Assembly: GCA_949289625.1 (NCBI GenBank)
Contig: CASEPH010000227.1
Coordinates: forward strand, 1-17,259
Source: an uncultured Clostridia bacterium
Lineage (GTDB): Bacteria; Bacillota_A; Clostridia; Oscillospirales; Oscillospiraceae
Reading direction: 5' to 3'
DNA: 17,259 bases
How positions within the stretch are numbered: the stretch's first letter is position 1; every line of letters starts with the position of its first letter. The position numbers and the translations under genes were made by a program. A model generated the notes under the pieces. That model was not told the origin of the DNA. It saw nothing but the letters and a program-made list of their open reading frames with translations, and searched no databases. Positions 1 to 6,292 of this stretch are shown here, in pieces.

Positions 1-399
1 CGGCTGGATAAGATCATCACCGGCACCTACAATGTGCCCGGAAATTACAAGGTGGTCTACCAGACCAATCTGGGCGGCGGCACCTGGTACACCATGTACG
101 ACAACCTGAGCACCCAGCAGAACTACACGCTGGATGCCTCGCCCGCCGCATTGGGGCTTGCTTCCAACGAGTATGTGACCCAGTTTATGGTATCCTTCGG
201 TGTGGTGCCCTCCAATTTTCGACAGGTGGAGGCACCGAGAGTCTACTGCAATGTGGTATCCTGGCTCACTGGCGGTGCCCAGTTCGTCAACCAGGCGGAC
301 GTGGGCGGCGTCTATAACGGGCAGTGGATTATGGCCACCAGTCGGTGGGTAACCAAGGTCTACAAGCCTTCCCAGCCCCTTCCCAGAACGGGGTATTAA
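1..399 (+). CDS. C-terminal part of a putative secreted/surface protein ending in LPRTGY (5' partial)
   Basis: An open frame runs from the first base to the TAA at 397-399 with no stop, so the start lies upstream of the window; the visible part is 132 residues. It is rich in Tyr, Thr, Gly, Asn and aromatic residues with no membrane segment, as in extracellular beta-rich domains. The last seven residues are PLPRTGY, a sortase-like LPxTG motif, but the protein stops one residue later with no hydrophobic span or basic tail, so classical sortase anchoring is not obvious. It sits directly upstream of the conjugation genes and could be an adhesin-like or pilus-associated factor of the element. I do not recognise a named family; the surface role is inferred. 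Confidence 0.6.
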   Translation, partial: RLDKIITGTYNVPGNYKVVYQTNLGGGTWYTMYDNLSTQQNYTLDASPAALGLASNEYVTQFMVSFGVVPSNFRQVEAPRVYCNVVSWLTGGAQFVNQADVGGVYNGQWIMATSRWVTKVYKPSQPLPRTGY

Positions 400-419
400 C
401 CAGAAACAATCATAGATCT

Positions 420-449
420 GAGGGCTGCCTTATGGGCGGCCCTCGTTTT
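420..449 (+). terminator. Intrinsic-terminator-like hairpin after the LPRTGY gene
   Basis: GAGGGCTGCC (420-429) pairs with GGCGGCCCTC (435-444) over 10 bp with one G-T wobble and a 5-nt loop, followed by GTTTT. It lies 21 nt past the stop codon. The T tract is short, so it may be leaky or act mainly as an mRNA 3'-end stabiliser. Confidence 0.6.
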
Positions 450-481
450 ACTACTGTGACAAGAAAGTGAGGATGATTGGC

Positions 482-817
482 ATGAAATATAAGAAATATT
501 TGTGTGCAATCTGCATGGTTTTCCTTACGTTTGTCCTGCTCATGGTGCCAGCTTTAGCGGCAAGTGGTGATGTGGCTGGTGCTGTAGAACAGACTTGGAC
601 AGATGCAGCCTCCCAAATCAAGACCGTCGTGGACAATGTTGTGTTCCCTGCTCTGGATATGATTTTGGTAGTGGCCTTCTTTTGTAAATTGGGCATGGCG
701 TATTTTGACTATAAGCAGAGGGGCCAGTTCGAGTGGACAGGACCGGTAATCCTTTTTGTCTGCCTTGTTTTTGTCTTGCTTGCGCCAAATTATATTTGGG
801 GCATCATCGGGATTTGA
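482..817 (+). CDS. DUF3852-family small membrane protein (VirB2-like position)
   Basis: This 111-residue protein has an N-terminal signal peptide (basic MKYKKY, then a hydrophobic stretch, then a likely cut after PALA near residue 27). A short soluble helix follows (VEQTWTDAASQIKTVVDN), then two membrane helices at about residues 55-75 and 88-108. The layout resembles VirB2/TrbC-type small pilin or channel subunits, and the sequence resembles the DUF3852 family of Clostridia conjugative elements. ATG 482 was chosen because AGGA (470-473) sits 8 nt upstream; GTG 467 and ATG 473 are in-frame alternatives. The hairpin that follows could terminate or stabilise its transcript and help overproduce a structural subunit. 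The family call is from recognition; the pilin role is inferred from size and position. Confidence 0.75.
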   Translation: MKYKKYLCAICMVFLTFVLLMVPALAASGDVAGAVEQTWTDAASQIKTVVDNVVFPALDMILVVAFFCKLGMAYFDYKQRGQFEWTGPVILFVCLVFVLLAPNYIWGIIGI

Positions 818-825
818 GAATCCAC

Positions 826-866
826 GGCCGCACCCTCTCCCACTTAGGAAGGGGGTGCGGCCAGTT
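826..866 (+). terminator. Strong GC hairpin between the DUF3852 and VirB6-like genes
   Basis: GGCCGCACCC (826-835) pairs perfectly with GGGTGCGGCC (853-862), with about three more inner pairs (836-838/850-852), followed by AGTTTT. It lies 8 nt past the upstream stop. The short T run suggests partial termination or a processing and stability element inside the operon. Confidence 0.6.
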
Positions 867-891
867 TTACGGGAGGAGATGTTAGTGCCTG

Positions 892-1782
892 ATGTTTATT
901 TGGGATTTTGTGGCCAATCCCATCATGGATGCCCTCATGGACTGGTTCTACAGCCAGGTAGTGGGGTTCTTGGGGGCGTTTTTCGCCCAGATGGGCAACA
1001 TGGGAGCCGAAATTTTTGAACTTGAATGGGTAGAGGCTGTTGTCCTTTTCTTTTCTCAACTGGGCTGGGCTTTATATGGAGTCAGCCTCGTTGTGTCAGG
1101 ATTTGAGTGCGGTATAGAATATATCTCCGGCCGCGGGAACATTCAACAGGCTGCGCTGAATGCCATCAAAGGGTTCTTGGCCGTCAATCTTTTTACGGTT
1201 GTCCCGGTCCGTCTCTATTCTCTCTCCGTTGCTCTGCAGGGTAAATTTGCTCTGGGAATCACCGGAGCAGGATCCGGTATTGGAGATATCGGTGCAGCCA
1301 TTTTGGAGAATATGGAATCTATATCCTTGGCGGAAATTGCCGCGTCAGGCCGCTGGGGAATCGGAACCAACCCGCTCATGTTAATCTTCTGTATCATCCT
1401 GATGGCCTATGCTGTGATCAAGGTGTTTTTCGCAAATCTGAAAAGAGGTGGAATTCTTCTCATTCAGATTGCCGTTGGAAGCCTCTATATGTTTTCAATT
1501 CCCAGGGGGTACACCGACGGATTCACGCAGTGGATGAAACAGGTGATTGGCCTGTGCCTGACCGCGTTTCTGCAGGCCACCATATTGGTGGCAGGGCTGA
1601 TGGTATTCAACGAACACGCTCTCTTAGGATTAGGCTTGATGCTATCTGCCGGCGAAGTGCCCAGGATTGCGGGTACATTTGGCCTGGACACCACCACCAG
1701 AGCCAATATCATGTCCGCGGTGTATACGGCTCAAGCAGCTGTCAACACCACCCGTACACTTGTGCAGGCAGCAACAAAATGA
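892..1782 (+). CDS. VirB6/TrbL-like polytopic conjugation membrane protein
   Basis: This is a 296-residue protein with about five hydrophobic spans, near residues 45-70, 88-112, 160-182, 185-203 and 213-237. A Gly/Ile-rich segment (about residues 124-138) and a soluble Ala/Thr-rich tail are also visible. The size, the membrane layout and the position after the small signal-peptide protein match the VirB6/TrbL-like channel proteins of Clostridia ICEs. It should form part of the inner-membrane translocation channel. ATG 892 follows GGGAGGAG (871-878) at a slightly long spacing of 13 nt, and an in-frame TAG at 883 excludes a longer form apart from CTG 889. The stop overlaps the next start as ATGA (1779-1782), implying translational coupling. 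Function is inferred from context and topology rather than catalytic motifs. Confidence 0.75.
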   Translation: MFIWDFVANPIMDALMDWFYSQVVGFLGAFFAQMGNMGAEIFELEWVEAVVLFFSQLGWALYGVSLVVSGFECGIEYISGRGNIQQAALNAIKGFLAVNLFTVVPVRLYSLSVALQGKFALGITGAGSGIGDIGAAILENMESISLAEIAASGRWGIGTNPLMLIFCIILMAYAVIKVFFANLKRGGILLIQIAVGSLYMFSIPRGYTDGFTQWMKQVIGLCLTAFLQATILVAGLMVFNEHALLGLGLMLSAGEVPRIAGTFGLDTTTRANIMSAVYTAQAAVNTTRTLVQAATK

Positions 1783-2474
1783 GTGAGGGTACAGGGGGCG
1801 TCCTAACGATGGGCAGCCTTTTTGACGGAATTGGTGGATTCCCGTTGGCCGCTGTACGTAGCGGAATCGAGCCGTTATGGGCCAGCGAGATCGAGGCGTT
1901 TCCCATCGCAGTTACCAAGAAACACTTCCCCAACATGGTTCATGTAGGGGATATCACACAACTCAATGGAACCGAACTTCCGCCGGTGGATATCATCTGT
2001 GGAGGTTCTCCGTGTCAGGATCTCTCCGTGGCTGGAGCACGTGCCGGATTAGCCGGTGAGCGCTCCGGCCTTTTTCTGGAACAGATCCGCATCATTAAGG
2101 AGATGAGATATGCAGACAAACAAAGAGGACGGCCAGATCTCCTTGTTCGCCCAAGATACGGAGTTTGGGAAAATGTTCCCGGCGCTTTCTCCAGTGCGGA
2201 AGGAGAAGACTTCAAAATCGTCCTCCAATCGTTCCTCCAAATTGAAGAACCATACCTTCATGTTATTAGACCTGAGACCGGGCGCTGGGAATATTCTGGG
2301 GCCGTGTTGGGATTACGATCCTGTGTGGCTTGGGTCACTTGGGACGCTCAATACCTCGGAGTGCCCCAGCGCCGTCGTCGAATCTTCCTTATCGCAGATT
2401 TTGCAGGGTACAGTCCCGTACAAATACTATTTATCCCCGACAGCTTGCCTGGGAATTCTCCGCAGGGCGGATGA
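1779..2474 (+). CDS. C5 cytosine DNA methyltransferase, catalytic (N-terminal/alpha) part
   Basis: This is a 231-residue protein with the front motifs of C5 cytosine methyltransferases. Motif I is FDGIGGF (AdoMet binding, about residues 15-21), motif IV is GGSPCQDLS with the catalytic Cys79, motif VI is WENVPG with Glu131, and motif VIII is QRRRR starting at Gln197. It stops at 2474 without a target-recognition region or motifs IX and X; those are encoded by the overlapping gene starting at 2110. ATG 1779 overlaps the upstream stop; ATG 1809, ten nt after AGGGGG, is an alternative that starts at MGSLFDGIGG. No restriction enzyme gene is adjacent, so it is probably an orphan modification enzyme protecting incoming ICE DNA. 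Catalytic identity is clear; activity needs the second polypeptide. Confidence 0.85.
   Translation: MSEGTGGVLTMGSLFDGIGGFPLAAVRSGIEPLWASEIEAFPIAVTKKHFPNMVHVGDITQLNGTELPPVDIICGGSPCQDLSVAGARAGLAGERSGLFLEQIRIIKEMRYADKQRGRPDLLVRPRYGVWENVPGAFSSAEGEDFKIVLQSFLQIEEPYLHVIRPETGRWEYSGAVLGLRSCVAWVTWDAQYLGVPQRRRRIFLIADFAGYSPVQILFIPDSLPGNSPQGG
2097..2102 (+). promoter_or_regulatory. Internal Shine-Dalgarno for the second methyltransferase gene
   Basis: AAGGAG ends 7 nt before ATG 2110 and lies inside the alpha coding sequence, where it encodes Lys-Glu of the IIKEMR segment. It gives the overlapping frame its own initiation site, which argues against ribosomal frameshifting as the only route to the second product. 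Confidence 0.7.
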
Positions 2475-3594
2475 ACGGGGGAAGGATTTGCCGCCGCCGC
2501 TGAAAATAGCCCTGAAACTCCAGTCTGGGATCATGAAGGTGAATCAAAATGACTGCGTTCCAAACGAACTCCTCTCTCCGGGACCCTGCAGCGATAATGA
2601 AACAATTCCGGTATCAGGAGTTGTGGCAAAAGGAAATGGGGAGTGTTTTCTTACAGAGGAATGCCATACGTCGTTGAGTGCTGGAGGTGGGCAGCCTGGA
2701 CAGGGATATCCCTGTGTATTTACTGCGGGCTTCTCTGCAGGAGCGGGTGCGTCCGCGGGTAGTATCGGATACGAAGAAGAAACGGCCCCCACGCTCAAAG
2801 GAAGCGCCAGTGGAAACTGTATGCCTTCCATCCTCTGCCTAAATGACCAGGGTGGAAGCGTAATGGATGTAACTGAGAACAAGACCGGGACTCTGCGGGC
2901 ACAGACTCATGGCCATGAGCCGCTTGTTTTTGATGCCCATGATCAAGACACAAGATATCGGGGACCGGTTCAATGCTCACCAACCCTCTCAGCAAGCCTG
3001 CTGAATCATCCTCTGGTAGTTGAGCCGTCCCAAGAACCGGCTCTGTTTGAGAACCATGGAATTGACGCCCGTTACACCGGCCCGCATTCAGTATCCCCAA
3101 CGCTTTCTGCCAGGGCCGGAACCGGCGGCAATAATTTGCCGCTCATTACAGCACCGGATGAAACCTACTGTATTACCGGTAATGCTATCGACCGTCAGCC
3201 TCATAACGGCGGGAACGGTATTGGGTATCAAGCGGATCTGGCCTATACCCTGACTGCTACAGATCATCACGCGGTATTCAGACGGCAGCGAGTAGATCGG
3301 TTTCAAAGTGATTCCATAGTTGGAACACAAAGTGCCCGGCAATATAAAGATGCTACGGATCTTGTTTGCCAACAAATCACAGAAAAGGAGAATATGATAC
3401 TACTCATTCGCAGGCTTACACCCTTGGAATGCGAAAGGCTGCAAGGTTATCCGGACGGCTGGACGGACTTGCCGAACGCCTCTGACTCGAACCGCTACAA
3501 GGCGTTGGGCAACAGCGTTGCAATCCCCTGTGTGCAGTACCTGATCCAACGCATCGCCATGTGTCTTGTGCTTGGGTTCCAGGGGTACTTTTAG
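2110..3594 (+). CDS. C5 methyltransferase target-recognition/C-terminal (beta) part in the overlapping frame
   Basis: This is a 494-residue protein read in frame 1; its first 121 codons overlap the alpha gene. The overlapped part (QISLFAQDTEFGKMFP... to KYYLSPTACLGILRRADERGK) looks like a genuine protein; I recall similar segments in phage and ICE proteins. The middle is a repetitive region with recurring TL-x-A motifs, probably target recognition. The C-terminus has motif IX (RRLTPLECERLQGYPDGW, from about residue 434) and motif X (YKALGNSVAIPC, GNSV at 467-470), which the alpha gene lacks. M.AquI and M.EcoHK31I are precedents for C5 methyltransferases made of two polypeptides. A frameshifted single gene is the alternative, but the internal ribosome site and the protein-like overlap favour two subunits. 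Confidence 0.8.
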   Translation: MQTNKEDGQISLFAQDTEFGKMFPALSPVRKEKTSKSSSNRSSKLKNHTFMLLDLRPGAGNILGPCWDYDPVWLGSLGTLNTSECPSAVVESSLSQILQGTVPYKYYLSPTACLGILRRADERGKDLPPPLKIALKLQSGIMKVNQNDCVPNELLSPGPCSDNETIPVSGVVAKGNGECFLTEECHTSLSAGGGQPGQGYPCVFTAGFSAGAGASAGSIGYEEETAPTLKGSASGNCMPSILCLNDQGGSVMDVTENKTGTLRAQTHGHEPLVFDAHDQDTRYRGPVQCSPTLSASLLNHPLVVEPSQEPALFENHGIDARYTGPHSVSPTLSARAGTGGNNLPLITAPDETYCITGNAIDRQPHNGGNGIGYQADLAYTLTATDHHAVFRRQRVDRFQSDSIVGTQSARQYKDATDLVCQQITEKENMILLIRRLTPLECERLQGYPDGWTDLPNASDSNRYKALGNSVAIPCVQYLIQRIAMCLVLGFQGYF

Positions 3595-3669
3595 TTCCTT
3601 TTGTGCATGGCTTTTCACTTACTATTCGGGTATGCTTGCTTTGCACTTAAAGAAAAAGGAGGCCAGGAT

Positions 3670-3987
3670 ATGGCAGAAGAAATTAAAAACCTCTGTGCCC
3701 CTATCCCCGTAGATCTGCATGCGCAGGTACGAGAACGGCAGGAAGCATCCGGTAAAACCCTTGGCCAATACATGACTTGGCTGATCACACAATTCTACGA
3801 ACTTGAAAAAGGAGGCAGTGCAGATATGGCTGACAACAAGAGAACAGTGGCGTTCAAGGTTCCGGCAGAGTTATTCGAACAGCTCAAGGTGTATCTGGAA
3901 AAGCACAATATCAAGCAAAGTGCCTTCTTCCTGGACTACATCCAACGGACTCTCGCAGATGATGCTGACCAGACTGACGAACAGTAG
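3670..3987 (+). CDS. Small double ribbon-helix-helix-like protein
   Basis: This 105-residue protein starts at ATG 3670, 7 nt after AAGGAGG (3656-3662). Two similar halves are visible. Residues about 8-42 (APIPVDLHAQVRERQEASGK, then TLGQYMTWLIT) and about 58-98 (VAFKVPAELFEQLKVYLEKH, then QSAFFLDYIQRTL) each show a short beta strand followed by two helices, the ribbon-helix-helix pattern of small DNA-binding regulators. I recall similar ICE proteins carrying the label '4-oxalocrotonate tautomerase', but a tautomerase needs an N-terminal catalytic proline and none follows the start Met. It may regulate the transfer operon or bind ICE DNA. The gene is followed by a clear terminator-like hairpin. 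Confidence 0.65.
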   Translation: MAEEIKNLCAPIPVDLHAQVRERQEASGKTLGQYMTWLITQFYELEKGGSADMADNKRTVAFKVPAELFEQLKVYLEKHNIKQSAFFLDYIQRTLADDADQTDEQ

Positions 3988-3998
3988 GCATGACTATA

Positions 3999-4033
3999 CC
4001 CCCGCCGCAGGAAAGCGGTGGGGGTTTACTTTT
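3999..4033 (+). terminator. Intrinsic terminator after the ribbon-helix-helix gene
   Basis: CCCCCGCCGC (3999-4008) pairs with GCGGTGGGGG (4015-4024) over 10 bp with one G-T pair and an AGGAAA loop, followed by TTTACTTTT. It lies 11 nt after the stop codon and is the most convincing terminator of the window. Confidence 0.8.
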
Positions 4034-4074
4034 GCCGGGTGTATCTTACTTCAATGGGCAAAGGAGCGAATTGT

Positions 4075-5379
4075 ATGAACAAGGAAGAGTTTTGGCGGAT
4101 CATTGAGTCCGTCAATCAATTGGTCCCCGATGGGGATCAGGATGTGGTTTCCCAAAAATTATATGAGGAACTGGTGCGGCACTCCCCGCAGGAGATTCTG
4201 GACTGGTACCTCATTTCACAGGAATATCTCAAAGCGGCATACCGCAATGATCTCTGGGCTGCCGCAACCGCTTTAGGCGCACATGCATCCGATGACGGTT
4301 TTATTGATTTCCGTACATGGCTTATTTCCCAGGGGAAAGAAATTTACATGGAGGCTATGCATGACCCCGACTCCCTGGCGCAGAACCCACATTCTGGTGT
4401 GGATATGAACTTTGAGGGGTTTACTTTCAGCGCCGTCCAGGCATACGGGGAGAAACTCAATCATTCCGGAAAGAACGGTATTATCAAACTATATGATGAC
4501 CTGGACAACCACAGACTAAGCGATCAGGTTGTGACGGAAATCCAAAACGAAATTCCCCGGCATCAGGATGCTCCAAACAACCGGCTCCCCCTGGATTACT
4601 CCGCTCAGTTTCCTCATATTTGGGAACGCATGACTTCGCGATCTCCTGAACTATGTGCTATGGAAAAAGCACTCGACTATTTTATCTCAATCCCTGGGGT
4701 GGTCTATGCCTATGTCTATCAGAACGAAAAGTGTGATGAGTACCGTTTTGCAGACACTCCGAAAAATATTGCCAACTTCATCGGAGACCACTCTGCCGCG
4801 GATCGGATCGTACTGACAGATGTTCTTGACCGACTGCTCTTGGACACACGCGGAAATATTATCGACACCTGCCCGGACAAGGAATTGCTGAATAAGGTAA
4901 AGCACTTCCTGATTCCTATCCAAACAGGCGAGGTACAGCCGGAACCTGTTCGCTGCGAGTGCCTGACTGAACAAGAGGGCAAGCAGGGTGCGTCTGGAGA
5001 AGATGGACTTGTTACAGTTCATCGGATGCTGGATGGGACCTACCAGCTTTACAAAACGGAGGTCCCAGACAAATTGTTTGAGGGGGCGCCTGCTAATATC
5101 CTTGAGTACCTGGAGTACTGTGACCTGGCAGGCGTTCAGGAGCGCCTGCCTAACTTGCTTGTTCCTGCAGATGACTACCACCTGTGCATTCTTACCAAGT
5201 GTGATGAGGATTGCTACAGTATTGGCGTTATCTGGGGTGCGGAGCACATCACAGATTATATCAGACAGCAGGCGCCGATGGCCTCCGGCGAACTCTCAGA
5301 TCTGGTGCAGCAGTTCTCAGAACTGCCGTATCACAGTTCCGAACAACAAGATGATCTCGCAATGGAACTTCCCTATTAA
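4075..5379 (+). CDS. DUF4240-domain protein with unknown C-terminal region
   Basis: This is a 434-residue soluble protein. ATG 4075 is chosen over an upstream extension because AAGGAG (4061-4066) is 8 nt away and the extension would run through the terminator hairpin. Residues 1 to about 125 match the DUF4240 pattern as I know it: MNKEEFWRIIE at the start, then DLWAAA, SDDGFIDFRTWLISQGKE and PDSLAQNP. The rest is acidic with no signal or membrane segment. A stretch near residues 195-290 and one near 320-415 look like separate folded domains that I do not recognise. It lies inside the transfer operon but has no known role in T4SS assembly; it could be an accessory, regulatory or defence-related factor. 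The N-terminal domain call is fairly secure; function is unknown. Confidence 0.65.
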   Translation: MNKEEFWRIIESVNQLVPDGDQDVVSQKLYEELVRHSPQEILDWYLISQEYLKAAYRNDLWAAATALGAHASDDGFIDFRTWLISQGKEIYMEAMHDPDSLAQNPHSGVDMNFEGFTFSAVQAYGEKLNHSGKNGIIKLYDDLDNHRLSDQVVTEIQNEIPRHQDAPNNRLPLDYSAQFPHIWERMTSRSPELCAMEKALDYFISIPGVVYAYVYQNEKCDEYRFADTPKNIANFIGDHSAADRIVLTDVLDRLLLDTRGNIIDTCPDKELLNKVKHFLIPIQTGEVQPEPVRCECLTEQEGKQGASGEDGLVTVHRMLDGTYQLYKTEVPDKLFEGAPANILEYLEYCDLAGVQERLPNLLVPADDYHLCILTKCDEDCYSIGVIWGAEHITDYIRQQAPMASGELSDLVQQFSELPYHSSEQQDDLAMELPY

Positions 5380-5444
5380 AAACAGCCTTCTCCCATCGCT
5401 CTAAACCGGAATGGGACCAAACCTCAAAAGGAGGTGCAAGCAGT

Positions 5445-5708
5445 ATGTTCATTTATCCAGAAAACCTGAAAGCAAAGCCTATGTTGTGGCTTTGGGAACT
5501 GCGGGATATCGGCATCATCGGCGTCAGTTTTCTTCTCTCTGTTCTGGCACTTAGCCAAGGCATCGGCATGGTTCCATTGGTGATTACAGTCCTCTTTGCT
5601 TTTCTCACCATTCGCGTTGATGATTCCAGTATTCTGGACTTTCTGAGAAGAGCGGCCTGTTTTCTAATCCTGCATCAACAATATTATGAATGGAGGCTCG
5701 ACCCGTGA
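5445..5708 (+). CDS. PrgI-family T4SS membrane protein (VirB3-like)
   Basis: This 87-residue protein has two adjacent hydrophobic helices, about residues 23-40 and 43-60, after an N-terminal motif (YPENLKAKP). A cytoplasmic tail with the aromatic end LHQQYYEWR follows. This is the layout of PrgI/VirB3-like proteins, which sit next to and interact with the VirB4 ATPase in Gram-positive conjugation systems. AAAAGGAGGTG (5426-5435) gives a strong ribosome site. The following gene starts within its stop codon, so stoichiometric co-expression with the VirB4 components is likely. Confidence 0.8.
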   Translation: MFIYPENLKAKPMLWLWELRDIGIIGVSFLLSVLALSQGIGMVPLVITVLFAFLTIRVDDSSILDFLRRAACFLILHQQYYEWRLDP

Positions 5709-6292
5709 CTCGAAAAGAAAAACTCGCTGTAAAGCAGCATCAATCCACACGACAGCTGATGGGGATACAGGGGGTTGCGCCTCATGGCGTAACCACATCC
5801 AATGCGGAACTGGTCTTTTTTCTTGTGCGGCCAGACAACCTCTCCGTCCTTTCTGCTGACGGGATCCGGGCCAGAGTCAATGCGCTGGCCAATCTATTGC
5901 GGGCAGAGCCTGCGGTGGAACTGCTGGTTGTCGATTCCAGAGAGTCCTTCCAGCGGAATAAGGAATTTTATCAGGCGCGCCTGGAAGAGGAGAGTCTTCC
6001 TGCACTGAGGGAACTTCTGGTGCAAGACATTCGGCATCTGGACGAAATCCTGTCCTCTTCCGCATCTGCCCGTGAATTTGTCTTGATCCTACGCAGGGAT
6101 CTCAAATCAGATATGAACGAGGGCACATTGCGGCAGCTGGAGAAGGGGATCTGCGATCATGGCCTGCATGTCCGGCTGGCAGACGAGCAGGATGTTAAAC
6201 GCCTGCTGGCAGTCTATTACCAGCATGATGTGACTACAGATTTTTTTGAAGATGTAGACGGTGGAAAGGCGGTGATTCAAAATGGCAAATAA
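5705..6292 (+). CDS. VirB4-associated N-terminal partner protein
   Basis: This is a 195-residue soluble protein between PrgI and the VirB4 ATPase. The GTG at 5705 overlaps the PrgI stop as GTGA and lies 8 nt after GGAGG (5692-5696). ATG 5690 is an in-frame alternative adding five residues, but it overlaps the ribosome site. Visible features are a basic N-terminus (TRKEKLAVKQHQSTRQLMGI), a TSNAELVFFLVRP segment and a C-terminal KRLLAVYYQ...DVTTDFFEDVDG. I recall proteins with this pattern immediately before VirB4 in Clostridia ICEs. It probably supplies what is the VirB4 N-terminal domain in other systems, but it has no catalytic motif to test this. Its end overlaps the VirB4 start by 11 nt. 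Confidence 0.65.
   Translation: MTRKEKLAVKQHQSTRQLMGIQGVAPHGVTTSNAELVFFLVRPDNLSVLSADGIRARVNALANLLRAEPAVELLVVDSRESFQRNKEFYQARLEEESLPALRELLVQDIRHLDEILSSSASAREFVLILRRDLKSDMNEGTLRQLEKGICDHGLHVRLADEQDVKRLLAVYYQHDVTTDFFEDVDGGKAVIQNGK

Noticed and set aside
2400..2480. Programmed ribosomal frameshift joining the two methyltransferase frames
   Set aside because: No clear slippery heptamer with downstream structure was seen, and the second frame has its own Shine-Dalgarno at 2097-2102; not excluded, but not needed.
4687..5247. Minus-strand 186-aa frame
   Set aside because: It is antisense to the well-supported DUF4240 gene, has no convincing ribosome site and no recognisable domain.
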